Of a stretch of 64,000 nucleotides of DNA, positions 47,004-56,860 are shown piece by piece (within the stretch, counting starts at the first letter, position 1; each line of letters opens with the position of its first letter). This DNA comes from Amphritea sp. 1_MG-2023. GTDB taxonomy: Bacteria > Pseudomonadota > Gammaproteobacteria > Pseudomonadales > Balneatricaceae. The position numbers and the translations under genes were made by a program. The DNA is taken from NCBI RefSeq assembly GCF_030547545.1, contig NZ_JAUOQE010000006.1:62001-126000 (forward strand). The letters are read 5' to 3'. The notes beneath the pieces are model-generated. The model ran no database searches. It was not told the DNA's origin and saw only the letters and a program-made list of their open reading frames with translations.

Positions 47004-47026
47004 GACCTAATATCCAGTCTTTACAA
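47004..47026. promoter_or_regulatory. Distal operator copy of the hipBA-like operon
   Basis: These 23 bases match 46864-46886 at 20 of 23 positions (GACCTA, then TCCAG and CTTTACAA), in the same orientation and 140 bp further upstream. The intervening sequence has no gene. Confidence 0.65.
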
Positions 47027-47216
47027 AAATTCATTATCAACATAAAGGCGAACAATTTTTAGCAGACTAAACGATCGATTTTCGAATCTCTTCCAAGCAG
47101 GCATCATGCCCACTCAATGAACGAAAGACCGATCTACCACGCATTGATGACTTCAAAAAATACGTCTAACCGGTGACTGACAAGTGCCAGAATTAACTAG
47201 ACTACCATCGCAGGAC

Positions 47217-47251
47217 AAAAAAAAATGCCGGTCAGTATTACTGACCGGCAT
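47217..47251 (-). terminator. Terminator of guaA
   Basis: Perfect 11-bp arms ATGCCGGTCAG and CTGACCGGCAT around TATTA run into nine T on the minus strand. It lies 42 bases after the guaA stop and can also act on the plus strand, where T-rich sequence follows. Confidence 0.9.
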
Positions 47252-47292
47252 CTCATTTTTTATCAATACAAAATTAACGCTTTATAACTGAC

Positions 47293-48873
47293 CTATTCCC
47301 ACTCAATGGTCGCCGGTGGTTTAGAGCTCACATCGTAAGTCACTCGTGATACATGAGCGATTTCATTGATGATACGGCCGGAAACAGTTTCGAGCAGTTC
47401 GTAAGGCAGATGCGCCCAACGTGCGGTCATAAAGTCGATGGTTTCGACGGCCCGCAGCGCGATCACGTATTCATAACGACGGCCATCACCGACCACACCC
47501 ACCGATTTAACCGGCAGGAAGACAGCAAAGGATTGACTGGTTTTATGATACCAATCGGCTTTATGTAGCTCTTCAAGGAAGATGGCATCGGCTTCACGCA
47601 GGATATCCGCATACTCTTTCTTCACTTCACCCAGAATACGTACACCTAAACCAGGGCCCGGGAACGGATGACGGTAAACCATATCGTATGGCAGACCGAG
47701 TTCTAAGCCGATTTTACGCACTTCATCTTTAAACAGTTCACGCAGTGGCTCGACCAGATCCATCTTCATATCGTCTGGCAGGCCGCCGACGTTATGGTGG
47801 GATTTAATCACATGGGCTTTACCATTTTTAGAGGCTGCCGATTCGATGACATCCGGGTAGATGGTGCCCTGCGCGAGGAAGTTAACTTCCGTCAGTTTAG
47901 TCGCTTCTTCATCAAACACTTCGATAAAGGTGTTACCAATAATCTTGCGCTTGGCTTCCGGATCACTTTCACCTTTCAAGCGTCCCAAGAATAGATCTTC
48001 GGCATCCACACGGATCACTTTAACCCCCATATTGAGGGCAAACATCTCCATCACCTGATCACCTTCTTGCTTACGCAACAGGCCGTTATCCACAAACACA
48101 CAAGTCAGTTGATCGCCGATCGCTTTATGCAACAGTGCCGCCACCACGGAGGAGTCAACACCACCAGACAGACCCAGTAATACTTTCTGCTTGCCTACCT
48201 GTTGCTGCACCTTTTCGATCAGATCAGCAATGATGTTAGCCGGATTCCACAGTGCATCACAGGCACAAATCTCACGCACGAAGCGTTCCAGAATACGGCC
48301 ACCTTGTTTGGTATGCGTTACTTCAGGGTGGAACTGTACGCCGTAGTAGTTTTTACCCGGATGACACATCGCGGCCACCGGCGCACTGGCGGTGCTGGCA
48401 ATCACATTAAAGCCTTCAGGCAGATCACCGACCTTATCACCGTGACTCATCCATACATCGAGTAACAATGAGCCGTTATTCGCAACCTGATCTTCAATCC
48501 CTTCTAACAAACGACTTGGACTATCTTCCAAACGCACTTTGGCATAACCAAATTCACGCAAGTCAGAGGAAACAACACTACCGCCGAGCTGCTCGGCCAT
48601 GGTTTGCATACCGTAGCAGATGCCCAGCAGTGGGACATCTAATTCGAATACCACGGCAGGCGCGCGAGGTGAGCCGAACTCGGTCACGGATTCTGGGCCA
48701 CCCGCCAGGATAATACCCTTGGCGTTATATTCACGGATCGCAGCTTCATCCATATCCCACGGATGAATCTCACAGTAAATACCAATTTCACGAACCCGAC
48801 GGGCGATCAATTGCGTATATTGTGAACCGAAATCTAGAATCAGAATTCGTTGAGCATGAATATCTTGTGACAT
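47293..48873 (-). CDS. guaA: GMP synthase (glutamine-hydrolysing)
   Basis: GuaA aminates XMP to GMP using glutamine and ATP. The 526-residue protein has a class I glutaminase domain with Cys86 in LGICYGMQ and the HPEVTHT dyad. The PP-loop ATPase follows with [18 protein letters not shown], and then the dimerisation domain ending [19 protein letters not shown]. Length and every motif match the standard enzyme. It lies 133 bp downstream of guaB, with a strong hairpin between them. Confidence 0.98.
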   Translation of the reverse strand: MSQDIHAQRILILDFGSQYTQLIARRVREIGIYCEIHPWDMDEAAIREYNAKGIILAGGPESVTEFGSPRAPAVVFELDVPLLGICYGMQTMAEQLGGSVVSSDLREFGYAKVRLEDSPSRLLEGIEDQVANNGSLLLDVWMSHGDKVGDLPEGFNVIASTASAPVAAMCHPGKNYYGVQFHPEVTHTKQGGRILERFVREICACDALWNPANIIADLIEKVQQQVGKQKVLLGLSGGVDSSVVAALLHKAIGDQLTCVFVDNGLLRKQEGDQVMEMFALNMGVKVIRVDAEDLFLGRLKGESDPEAKRKIIGNTFIEVFDEEATKLTEVNFLAQGTIYPDVIESAASKNGKAHVIKSHHNVGGLPDDMKMDLVEPLRELFKDEVRKIGLELGLPYDMVYRHPFPGPGLGVRILGEVKKEYADILREADAIFLEELHKADWYHKTSQSFAVFLPVKSVGVVGDGRRYEYVIALRAVETIDFMTARWAHLPYELLETVSGRIINEIAHVSRVTYDVSSKPPATIEWE

Positions 48874-48954
48874 TTCGATGACTCCGAAATCATCGTCGAC
48901 GCCTATTCTTAGGCTGATTCGACGATTGGCTGTTTTAGCCGCGTGTTAAAAAAG

Positions 48955-48983
48955 AAAAAGTGGGAGGGCCGAAGCCATCCCAC
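48955..48983 (-). terminator. Intrinsic terminator/attenuator between guaB and guaA
   Basis: On the minus strand GTGGGA...GGC-TTCG-GCC...TCCCAC forms a stem followed by TTTTTC and more T. It starts 24 bases after the guaB stop. In many bacteria guaB and guaA are co-transcribed, so this probably reduces, rather than ends, expression of guaA. Confidence 0.75.
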
Positions 48984-49006
48984 CTGTTTTAGTCATGATA
49001 AAGCGA

Positions 49007-50476
49007 TTATCCAACGCGATAGTTAGGCGCTTCTTTGGTAATGCTCACATCGTGCACATGGCTTTCGGCCATACCCGCACTGGTGATACGTACGAACTGA
49101 GGAATAGTACGCATCGCCAAAATATCAGCGCTGCCAGTGTACCCCATAGATGAACGCAGGCCACCGATTAGTTGATGTACCACGCCGCCCATCGGGCCTT
49201 TACAGGCAACACGCCCTTCTATACCTTCCGGTACCAATTTTTCAGCACCTTGAGTCGCGTCTTGGAAATAACGATCAGATGACCCCGTGCTTTGAGCCAT
49301 CGCACCGATAGAGCCCATGCCGCGATAAGACTTGTAGGCCCGCCCTTGATACAGTTCAACAGCACCCGGTGCTTCATCAGTACCCGCCAGCATAGAGCCG
49401 ATCATCACCGCCGATGCGCCTGCGACAATCGCTTTCGATAGATCGCCAGAAAAACGTACACCGCCATCGGCAATACACGGGACATCATATTGTTTCAACG
49501 CTTCAGCCACATTCGCTACCGCGCTGATTTGTGGTACACCGACACCCGCAACAATACGCGTGGTACAGATAGAACCAGGACCAATACCCACTTTAACCCC
49601 ATCGGCACCGGCTTCAGCCAGTGCAATCGCGGCATCCGCCGTGGCAATATTACCACCGATAACCTGAACACTCGGGTAGGTTTTCTTTACCCAAGCGACG
49701 CGATCAATGACGCCTCGAGAATGGCCGTGCGCCGTATCAACGATAATCACATCGACACCGGCTTTCACCAGTGCATCAACTCGATCTTCAGTTTCAGGGC
49801 CCGTACCGACAGCCGCGCCAACAATCAGACAACCATCGCCATCTTTAGCCGCATTGGGGTGTGTCAGCGCTTTGTTCATATCTTTAACGGTCATCATACC
49901 GCGCAGACCAAAGGCTTCATCAACCACCAGAATTTTTTCGATACGATGTTTACGCAGCAAATTACGTACATCATCCGGATCAGCACCTTCAAGCACGGTC
50001 ACCAGACGATCTTTAGGGGTCATGATAGAAGCAACAGACGCATCGAGTTTCTTCTCGAAACGCGCATCACGGCCAGTTACAATACCGACCAGCTCACCCT
50101 TATCAATCACCGGAAAACCGGAAAAGCCAAGACGGGTAGATAAAGCATTCAGCTCGCCGACAGTCATATCAGGACTACAAGTAACAGGATCGCTAACGAC
50201 ACCCGCCTCATATTTCTTAACCCGACGGACTTCTTCAGCCTGCTGCTCGATGGTTAAGTTTTTATGAATGATACCGATACCACCTTCCTGCGCCATCGCG
50301 ATGGCTAGGGCGGATTCAGTAACCGTATCCATTGCAGCAGAGACCAGAGGAACGTTCAGCGCGATGCCTTTTGTCAGGCGCGTCTTCAGCGAAACGTCTT
50401 TAGGCAGCACCTCGGAGTAACCGGGAACCAGTAGAACATCATCAAAAGTGAGGGCTTCTTCAGCGATTCGCAACAT
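49007..50476 (-). CDS. guaB: Inosine-5'-monophosphate dehydrogenase
   Basis: GuaB oxidises IMP to XMP with NAD+. From ATG 50476 the product is 489 residues, one more than E. coli GuaB, and starts [22 protein letters not shown]-barrel catalytic domain with the active-site cysteine in [18 protein letters not shown] is interrupted by two CBS modules (about 95-210). The flap contains [12 protein letters not shown]. An in-frame start 69 bases upstream would add an unrelated leader and is rejected. It is divergent from xseA and forms guaBA with guaA. Confidence 0.97.
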   Translation of the reverse strand: MLRIAEEALTFDDVLLVPGYSEVLPKDVSLKTRLTKGIALNVPLVSAAMDTVTESALAIAMAQEGGIGIIHKNLTIEQQAEEVRRVKKYEAGVVSDPVTCSPDMTVGELNALSTRLGFSGFPVIDKGELVGIVTGRDARFEKKLDASVASIMTPKDRLVTVLEGADPDDVRNLLRKHRIEKILVVDEAFGLRGMMTVKDMNKALTHPNAAKDGDGCLIVGAAVGTGPETEDRVDALVKAGVDVIIVDTAHGHSRGVIDRVAWVKKTYPSVQVIGGNIATADAAIALAEAGADGVKVGIGPGSICTTRIVAGVGVPQISAVANVAEALKQYDVPCIADGGVRFSGDLSKAIVAGASAVMIGSMLAGTDEAPGAVELYQGRAYKSYRGMGSIGAMAQSTGSSDRYFQDATQGAEKLVPEGIEGRVACKGPMGGVVHQLIGGLRSSMGYTGSADILAMRTIPQFVRITSAGMAESHVHDVSITKEAPNYRVG

Positions 50477-50615
50477 TATGAGATTGCCTGTAGTGTCTAA
50501 AAAAATAAGACGCGGGATTATAGCCTTTTGTCGAACGTCAGACAATCAAAATGCAGCGATTGCCCACCCTTTTTACGCATTTTATCAATTCTAACCCAAC
50601 AGTTATTACCAACCG

Positions 50616-52010
50616 ATGTTCGCTTGGTTTAAGATGCGCACTATGCAACCGTACTCAGCTCAAAACAGATCCCGCAACAGCGCCGCAACAACAGCGCTGA
50701 GCGTCACCGAACTCAATCGTCAGGTTAAATCGCTGCTCGAGAGTTCTTTTTTAACCATCCATGTGGAAGGCGAGTTATCTAACGTCGTCAAAGCTAGTTC
50801 CGGCCATTGGTACTTTACCCTAAAAGATCGAGACGCTCAGGTGCGTTGCGCGATGTTCCGCAATCGCAACCAATACCTCAAATATAAGGCTAAAAATGGC
50901 GACAAGGTCGTTGTACGCGCTAAAGTCAGTCTCTACCCGGGTCGCGGCGATTATCAACTGATCTGTGATTATATGGAGGAAAGCGGTGTAGGCTCGCTGC
51001 AACAGGCCTATGAAGCACTGAAACAAAAATTGCAGCAGCAAGGGCTGTTCGACCCTGCATTTAAAAAACCGATTCCGGCCCATCCACAACATTTAGGGAT
51101 TATTACCTCGCCTACCGGCGCAGCCGTTCACGATATCCTCACGGTATTAAAACGGCGCTTCCCTTCACTACCGATCACGCTTTTCCCGACCACCGTACAA
51201 GGCGCTGACGCGGCGGCTCAAATCGCCGATGCTATCCGTCTAGCGAATCACGATGGTCGCTGTGATGTGTTAATCGTTGGTCGTGGCGGCGGCTCGCTGG
51301 AAGATCTCTGGCCGTTTAACGAAGAGATCGTGGCGCATAGTATTTTTCATAGTGAGATCCCCATCATCAGCGCGGTAGGCCATGAAGTAGATGTCTCTAT
51401 TGCTGATTTTGTTGCCGATCTTCGGGCTGCGACCCCCTCCGCCGCCGCCGAGTTAATTAGCCCCGATCAGCAGCAACTCCTACGTCAGTTACAACAGCTG
51501 CAGCAACGCCTTACTCAAGCGTGGATGCGTAGCCTACAACAACGGCAGCAGCAACTACAATGGACTCGTACCCGCTTGCGCCATCCCGGTGATAAGCTCA
51601 AAGAGCAGGCACAAAAACTCGATGACTTAGAACTCCGCATGCAACGCGCCATCCGCTTACAACTTGAGCGTCAAAAACAACAGTTTAATCAATGGCAACA
51701 ACGCTATCAGCGCTGCTCCCCACTACCACATATTGCGGCGGGACAGCAGCGTAAAGATGAACTGCAACACCGTTTAACCACCTTGATGCAAGGGTTGTTA
51801 AAACAACATAAACTGCAACTCAGCGGCTTAGCGGCGACACTCAATAGCGTCAGCCCGTTAGCGACACTTGATCGAGGCTATGCCATTGTGCAAGATGAGA
51901 ACGGTAGCGTTATTCAAGATATCGATCATATCGTCAAAGATAGAAGCGTTGAGACTCGTCTCAGTAATGGTCGCTTTCGCAGTACAGTCACTCAGATTAT
52001 TAAGCAATAA
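50616..52010 (+). CDS. xseA: Exodeoxyribonuclease VII large subunit
   Basis: XseA is the large subunit of ExoVII, which degrades single-stranded DNA. The protein has the N-terminal OB fold ([22 protein letters not shown]). The catalytic domain carries [36 protein letters not shown] and [30 protein letters not shown] long coiled coil follows (about 290-410). The start is uncertain between ATG 50616, 50634 and 50643, as none has a strong ribosome site; 50643 best fits family length. Divergence from guaB is the same as in E. coli. Confidence 0.95.
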   Translation: MFAWFKMRTMQPYSAQNRSRNSAATTALSVTELNRQVKSLLESSFLTIHVEGELSNVVKASSGHWYFTLKDRDAQVRCAMFRNRNQYLKYKAKNGDKVVVRAKVSLYPGRGDYQLICDYMEESGVGSLQQAYEALKQKLQQQGLFDPAFKKPIPAHPQHLGIITSPTGAAVHDILTVLKRRFPSLPITLFPTTVQGADAAAQIADAIRLANHDGRCDVLIVGRGGGSLEDLWPFNEEIVAHSIFHSEIPIISAVGHEVDVSIADFVADLRAATPSAAAELISPDQQQLLRQLQQLQQRLTQAWMRSLQQRQQQLQWTRTRLRHPGDKLKEQAQKLDDLELRMQRAIRLQLERQKQQFNQWQQRYQRCSPLPHIAAGQQRKDELQHRLTTLMQGLLKQHKLQLSGLAATLNSVSPLATLDRGYAIVQDENGSVIQDIDHIVKDRSVETRLSNGRFRSTVTQIIKQ

Positions 52011-52019
52011 GGACACCCT

Positions 52020-52850
52020 ATGCGCTTTATCAGCTTTGCTTTCCTCCTACTCTTCAGTCTCCCAGCGGCGGCCATCAATTTACCACAAGAATCACGCGTA
52101 CCAGGCGGCATCGCCCTGATCCCGCTCACTAACCTGAATAGTCAAACGGCACCCTCCGCGTGGTATCGCGGTAATCGCGTGATGGTTATCCCGAGCCAAG
52201 CTACCGCCTATGCCGAACAAGCGCCTTGGCTGGCCGTGATTGGTATCCCTCTGTCGGCGAAAGCCAATCAACCGCAACTGATGAAAACCGATGGTCAACG
52301 CTTCCCTTTTACGATTCAGGACAAAGCCTATAAAGAGCAACGCCTCACAGTGACTAACAAGCGACATGTCAATCCGAATACGCAAGATTTAGCGCGCTAT
52401 AAACGTGAAAAAGCCGAAATGGTTGCGGCCTTCAAATCTTGGAGTACACCCAAGCTATCCACCGTACAATTTGACCTTCCGGCGAGCGGTCGCTTTAGTA
52501 GCCCCTTTGGTTTAAAGCGTTTCTTTAATGATCAACCGCGCAACCCTCACAGTGGTCTCGATATCGCTGGCGGACAAGGTGGAGCCATTCAAGCACCTGC
52601 AGCAGGCAAGGTTGTGGCGGTTGGGGAATACTTCTTTAACGGTAATACGGTAATTGTCGATCATGGTTACGGCCTAACCACCATGTATTGCCATATGAGT
52701 AAAATCGATGTCAATATCGGCGATCAACTCAATAGCGGCGATAGTATCGGTAAAATCGGTAAGACCGGCCGCGTCACTGGGCCTCACTTGCACTGGAGCG
52801 TCAGCCTCAATAATACGCGCGTCGATCCCTTATTGTTTGTAGCGCAGTAA
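52020..52850 (+). CDS. Periplasmic M23-family metallopeptidase
   Basis: The 276-residue protein has a signal peptide (about 1-17) and an N-terminal beta-rich domain. A C-terminal LytM/Peptidase_M23 domain (about 160-270) has intact zinc ligands: His and Asp in HSGLD, and the HxH motif in GPHLHWSV. These enzymes cut peptide cross-bridges in peptidoglycan. It begins 10 bases after xseA. A hypothetical role in cell separation or wall turnover is inferred from family only. Confidence 0.9.
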   Translation: MRFISFAFLLLFSLPAAAINLPQESRVPGGIALIPLTNLNSQTAPSAWYRGNRVMVIPSQATAYAEQAPWLAVIGIPLSAKANQPQLMKTDGQRFPFTIQDKAYKEQRLTVTNKRHVNPNTQDLARYKREKAEMVAAFKSWSTPKLSTVQFDLPASGRFSSPFGLKRFFNDQPRNPHSGLDIAGGQGGAIQAPAAGKVVAVGEYFFNGNTVIVDHGYGLTTMYCHMSKIDVNIGDQLNSGDSIGKIGKTGRVTGPHLHWSVSLNNTRVDPLLFVAQ

Positions 52851-52935
52851 CTCGATCAGAGTGCTACAGGCGAGATATACGCGATTAGATATGATAGGCT
52901 TCGCCGTTCTTTAAACCGAACCGACAGAGTACTTC

Positions 52936-53562
52936 ATGTCTGATATTAAATTTGAAACAACTGAACAGATCGCCAGCTACGGTATCGGCCGTCAGATGGG
53001 CGATCACATCGCTACCCAAAGCTTCGACGGCGTAGAGCTGAATGCCGTTATTGCAGGCATCAAAGAAGCATTTGCCGGTGAAGCACTGAGCATTGAAGGC
53101 GAAAAGATTCAAGAAGCCTTTAACGAAATTCAAGCTCGCATGCAGGAAAAGGCTGAACAACAAGCTAAAGAAGCAGCGGCTGAAGGCGAGCAGTACCTTG
53201 AAAAAAATGCTCAGCGTGAAGAGATCTTCGTCACCGATTCTGGCCTGCAGTACGAAATCATCACGGCTGGCGAAGAAGGTGGCGCAAGCCCTACCGCTGA
53301 ATCAACTGTACGTACTCATTACCACGGTACCTTTATCGACGGTAAAGTATTCGACAGCTCTTATGACCGTGGTCAGCCTGCCGAATTCCCTGTTGGCGGC
53401 GTTATCGCAGGCTGGACTGAAGCCCTGCAAATGATGACTAAAGGCGCTAAATGGCGTCTGACTGTTCCGTATCAACTGGCATACGGCGCACAAGGTTCAC
53501 CTGGTGGCATTCCTCCTTATGCAACACTGGTGTTTGATGTCGAGTTACTAGAAATCCTGTAA
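52936..53562 (+). CDS. FKBP-type peptidyl-prolyl cis-trans isomerase, FklB-like
   Basis: The 208-residue protein has an N-terminal helical dimerisation domain (about 1-90) that includes YGIGRQMGDHIATQ. A central charged helix rich in Glu, Lys and Ala leads to a C-terminal FKBP domain (about 110-208). Conserved active-site residues appear in HYHGTFIDGKVFDSSYDRG and YGAQGSPGGIPPYATLVFDVELL. It has no signal peptide, so it is cytoplasmic like E. coli FklB, where it helps folding. A terminator separates it from the next gene. Confidence 0.93.
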   Translation: MSDIKFETTEQIASYGIGRQMGDHIATQSFDGVELNAVIAGIKEAFAGEALSIEGEKIQEAFNEIQARMQEKAEQQAKEAAAEGEQYLEKNAQREEIFVTDSGLQYEIITAGEEGGASPTAESTVRTHYHGTFIDGKVFDSSYDRGQPAEFPVGGVIAGWTEALQMMTKGAKWRLTVPYQLAYGAQGSPGGIPPYATLVFDVELLEIL

Positions 53563-53587
53563 TTGGCAACTCACTTCTGATGTAATA

Positions 53588-53621
53588 AAGGCCGGTCGCG
53601 TTTGTACCGGTCTTTTTTTTT
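53588..53621 (+). terminator. Terminator after the FKBP gene
   Basis: AAGGCCGGT pairs with ACCGGTCTT around a CGCGTTTGT loop, followed by a long T-run. The next gene starts 13 bases later, so it may limit read-through into it. Confidence 0.8.
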
Positions 53622-53633
53622 GGGAGAACAACA

Positions 53634-54395
53634 ATGCAATTGAATCTGCAGATCAGCGGTAGCGGCACCCCGCTAATTATTATACATGGTCTGTTTGGTA
53701 CATCGCTCAATTGGAGCGGACAGGTTAAAGCGCTGGCGGAACACTTCACCGTCTATGCGGTGGATTTGCGCAATCACGGGCGATCCCCTCATACAGACAG
53801 CATCAGCTATCCTGAGATGGCCGATGACATCATTGAACTGATGGATCAACAAGGTTTAAGTAGCGCCCATATTCTCGGCCACTCGATGGGCGGAAAAGTA
53901 GCTATGCAATTGGCGATGAATCACCCCGAGCGAGTGGCTAAACTTATCATTGTGGATATTGCCCCGGTAGCATACCCCAACCATCACAATGCTGTATTCA
54001 AGGGCCTGAATGCCGTCGATCTTGCGCGGATAAAATCTCGCAGCGAAGCCGATCAACAACTGAGTCAGCAGGTACCTGAACTCGCCGTGCGGCAGTTTCT
54101 GTTAACCAATCTATATCGCAACGAAGCGAAGCAGTTTGCTTGGCGAATGAATCTATCAGCATTAGAATCTGGCTACGACAACATTAGCCAAGCGCCGACC
54201 GGCGAGCCCTTTGATAAACCGGTGCTCTTCATTAAAGGCGAAAATTCAAACTACATCACCTCCGCCTATCGCACGCAGATTTTGGCATTATTCCCTCAGG
54301 CTGATTATCGAATCATACAGGGCGCGGGACACTGGCCTCATGCGGAAAAACCCACCCTATTCACCAAGCTGGTATTAAATTATTTAACTCAGTGA
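53634..54395 (+). CDS. Alpha/beta-hydrolase esterase, YbfF-like
   Basis: The 253-residue cytoplasmic hydrolase has the oxyanion start IIIHGLFGTSLNW and the nucleophile elbow GHSMGG with Ser84. The general His lies in GAGHWPHAEKP and the acid near GENSNY. It resembles E. coli YbfF, an acyl-CoA thioesterase/esterase of broad specificity. GGGAGAA precedes the ATG. The real substrate is unknown. Confidence 0.88.
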   Translation: MQLNLQISGSGTPLIIIHGLFGTSLNWSGQVKALAEHFTVYAVDLRNHGRSPHTDSISYPEMADDIIELMDQQGLSSAHILGHSMGGKVAMQLAMNHPERVAKLIIVDIAPVAYPNHHNAVFKGLNAVDLARIKSRSEADQQLSQQVPELAVRQFLLTNLYRNEAKQFAWRMNLSALESGYDNISQAPTGEPFDKPVLFIKGENSNYITSAYRTQILALFPQADYRIIQGAGHWPHAEKPTLFTKLVLNYLTQ

Positions 54396-54403
54396 CGCCA
54401 TAC

Positions 54404-54430
54404 TGCCGTTCGATCCCCCTCTGAACGGCA
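54404..54430. other. 8-bp hairpin after the esterase gene
   Basis: TGCCGTTC and GAACGGCA are perfect arms around an 11-nt loop, nine bases after the stop. There is no T-run. It may be a transcript 3'-end stabiliser. Confidence 0.4.
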
Positions 54431-54874
54431 CTTAAGCCGCCTTCACGCAGCCGCCAACGCCAAACAGCATAAGCATCAAGCAAAACGCCGCTACTGTGCG
54501 GAATAAGGCTCAATGCAAGCGTTATCGAAAAAGCTGGCAGCCATATCGTCATGGCCTCGATTCACGACGATATAGCGCGGCTCAAAAATTTAAAAGCTTA
54601 AATGCTTAAAAACAATTGGCTTTGTGGATTGCTTAAAGCTGATTATGCCCCAATAAAGACAATCTTAAGATACAATCGTCAGAGCCACTTAGGGAAGGTG
54701 CGAATAAGTCAATTACGCCTCTGGCTTACAGAGAAGCTGGAGATCAAGCTAGCAGCAAGACTGAAGCACCACAGGTTGAACTCCAGCCGATTTATTTGGA
54801 CTAAAAAAGCAGCAAAGCAGCCAAATGCCCATGCGATGCACGGCCTTGGCCATTTCACATTAAAAGGACGTCTA
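54431..54874. other. Long 5' region of the NhaP2-type antiporter gene
   Basis: This gene-less stretch includes the truncated element copy at 54693-54748 and the antiporter promoter. An open frame runs through it in phase with the antiporter, but its predicted residues read the mobile element and have no family counterpart. The true start is ATG 54875 with AAGGA six bases upstream. Confidence 0.6.
54693..54748. mobile_element. Truncated IS5-type miniature element
   Basis: The first 56 bases match the left end of the 260-bp element (GGAAGGTGCGAATAAGTC through AGATCAAG). Identity then stops abruptly. The left flank is TTAG (54689-54692), a valid YTAR target. No right inverted repeat is found nearby, so the copy is truncated. 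Confidence 0.8.
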
Positions 54875-56602
54875 ATGTTCCCTATCGACCATCAAATCCT
54901 CATTGCTGCGGTACTGCTGTTTGCTGGCGTTATTACCAGCAAACTGTCTCCGCGCATCGGCTTACCCGTCCTAGTGATCTTTCTCGGCATCGGTATGCTG
55001 GCAGGTGAAGATGGCATTGGCAGGATTCAATTTGATGATGTCGATACCGCGCATGCTCTGGGTACCCTCGCCTTAGCCATTATTCTGTTTGATGGCGGCT
55101 TACAAACGTCGCTATCGTCGATAAAGCTCGTCTGGAAACCAGCCAGCGCCCTCGCAACTATCGGCGTTGCGATCACCGCAGGGATTACCGGCGCAGCCGC
55201 CGCCTATATTTTAAATCTATCACTGCCGGTTGGTTTTCTCCTAGGCGCCATCGTTGGCTCTACCGATGCCGCCGCCGTATTCACCATTTTACGTAACGCC
55301 GGCATCTACCTCAGCCCACGCCTGAAATCGACCCTAGAAATAGAAAGTGCCTCCAATGACCCCATGGCGATATTTCTCACCATCGGTTTACTACAACTGG
55401 TGACCACCAATGCCCCGCCAGGCTCTGAGCTATTTATTTTATTCATACAGCAGATCGGTATTGGTGCCATTATCGGTTTGGCTATCGGTTATTCCGCGGT
55501 TAGATTATTCAATAGCATTTCACTTCAGGCACCCGGCCTTTATCCCGTAATGGTGTCAGCCTGCGGCTTACTTTCCTTCGGGGCTTCAGCCACACTCGGC
55601 GGCAGCGGTTTCTTCTCCGTCTTTATTACCGGCGTCATTATTGGCAACGGCCGCTTTGTTTATCAACGCGCCACGTTTCTGTTCCATGATGGCCTAGCTT
55701 GGTTGAGCCAAATTGGTATGTTTGTCATGCTTGGACTGCTCGTGACACCAAGCTCACTGATTCATGTCTGGCGTGAAGGTTTACTGATCGCACTGGTGTT
55801 AATCTTTATTGCTCGACCGCTGGCGATCGGCCCGCTATTAGCTTACTTCGGTTTTAATAAGCGCGAGATCGCATTGGTTTCTTGGGTTGGGCTGCGCGGT
55901 TCAGTGCCGATTATTCTGGCCATTTTCCCGCTAATCTTTGGCTTACCTCAGGCACCGCTGCTATTCAATGTGGTGTTCTTCGTGGTCTTAATTTCAGCCA
56001 CTCTACAAGGCTCAACGCTTCCCTTGATCGCCCGCAAACTAAAACTGATTGAGCCACCACCGGCAACCCCATCCGCCACGTTAGAAATAGCGGCCTTAGC
56101 CAATATCGATACCGATATCGTCAGATACACCCTGGGCGAAAATGCCAAATCGTTAGGACTCACCATCTCTCAGTTGGCCCTGCCCGAAGGAGCGGTAATT
56201 GCCATGGTCGTACGCGGTAATGACGTGTTCCCACCCCGCGGTTCAACTAAGCTAGAAAAAGAAGATCATCTATTTATTGTCTTAAAGCCCGGTTTACGTA
56301 AATTCGTAGACTGTATTTTTTCGACCATCGCACCTTGCTTAGCCACGGATCTACCCGATGACGAGTTACTCTTGAAGGGTTCATCGACACTTGAGGATAT
56401 CTTCAGGTCTTATGGCATTATTATTGAACCCACTAACGACATCAGCCTCAGTGACTTTTTAAAACAATCGATAACACCGCTGACGATTGGCAGTGAACTC
56501 CGGATCGATGCTGGCACCCTCACAGTGCAAAGCTTTCAGGCTCAAGAAATCGCTACCGTTAGCTTCACCCGCAATCCGCTTATCAAACCGAACGCAACCT
56601 AA
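54875..56602 (+). CDS. nhaP2: CPA1-family potassium/proton antiporter, NhaP2/CvrA-like
   Basis: The 575-residue protein compares with about 578 in E. coli NhaP2. It has about twelve helices with GTLALAIILFDGGLQTS and GSTDAAAVFTILRNAGIYLSPRL, then LEIESASNDPMAIFLT, the ND motif of the transport site. A C-terminal cytosolic part has a TrkA-C domain (about 400-480) and a CorC/HlyC-like terminal segment. NhaP2-type antiporters exchange cytoplasmic K+ for protons. The mobile element fragment lies in its 5' region. Confidence 0.9.
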   Translation: MFPIDHQILIAAVLLFAGVITSKLSPRIGLPVLVIFLGIGMLAGEDGIGRIQFDDVDTAHALGTLALAIILFDGGLQTSLSSIKLVWKPASALATIGVAITAGITGAAAAYILNLSLPVGFLLGAIVGSTDAAAVFTILRNAGIYLSPRLKSTLEIESASNDPMAIFLTIGLLQLVTTNAPPGSELFILFIQQIGIGAIIGLAIGYSAVRLFNSISLQAPGLYPVMVSACGLLSFGASATLGGSGFFSVFITGVIIGNGRFVYQRATFLFHDGLAWLSQIGMFVMLGLLVTPSSLIHVWREGLLIALVLIFIARPLAIGPLLAYFGFNKREIALVSWVGLRGSVPIILAIFPLIFGLPQAPLLFNVVFFVVLISATLQGSTLPLIARKLKLIEPPPATPSATLEIAALANIDTDIVRYTLGENAKSLGLTISQLALPEGAVIAMVVRGNDVFPPRGSTKLEKEDHLFIVLKPGLRKFVDCIFSTIAPCLATDLPDDELLLKGSSTLEDIFRSYGIIIEPTNDISLSDFLKQSITPLTIGSELRIDAGTLTVQSFQAQEIATVSFTRNPLIKPNAT

Positions 56603-56704
56603 AAACACCAACCGATTGAGAGCGTCTCAGCAAAGTGATTCTCTCAATCCGTCAATCATGGAAAAACCCCTAGCGATCAATTGCAACCATTAACATGCCC
56701 CTAT

Positions 56705-56718
56705 GCAACATTCGTTGC
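56705..56718. promoter_or_regulatory. Inverted repeat upstream of the glutamine synthetase promoter
   Basis: GCAAC-ATTC-GTTGC is a 5-bp inverted repeat 28 bases upstream of the sigma-54 -24 element. NtrC sites have GCACC/GGTGC arms with five bases between, so this is similar but not canonical. Confidence 0.35.
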
Positions 56719-56745
56719 TTTAAAAATAGCTTATTAATACAAAAC

Positions 56746-56761
56746 TGGTTCAATTTTTGCT
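56746..56761 (+). promoter_or_regulatory. Sigma-54 (-24/-12) promoter for glutamine synthetase III
   Basis: TGGTTCAATTTTTGCT matches the consensus TGGCAC-N5-TTGC(A/T), with the invariant GG and GC ten bases apart. It lies 100 bases before the start of the gene. NtrC-type nitrogen control is the expected consequence. Confidence 0.8.
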
Positions 56762-56860
56762 TGCATAAAAACCCAAGATTATTTGTTATCGCTGACCTGG
56801 GTTAACGCAATCCGCGTCAGCCAAAATCCACTGGAAAATTTGGATATACGAGAGAAGATT

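Noticed and set aside
54602-54874. N-terminal 91-residue extension of the antiporter
   Set aside because: It encodes the broken element. The start at 54875 has a proper ribosome site and matches family length.
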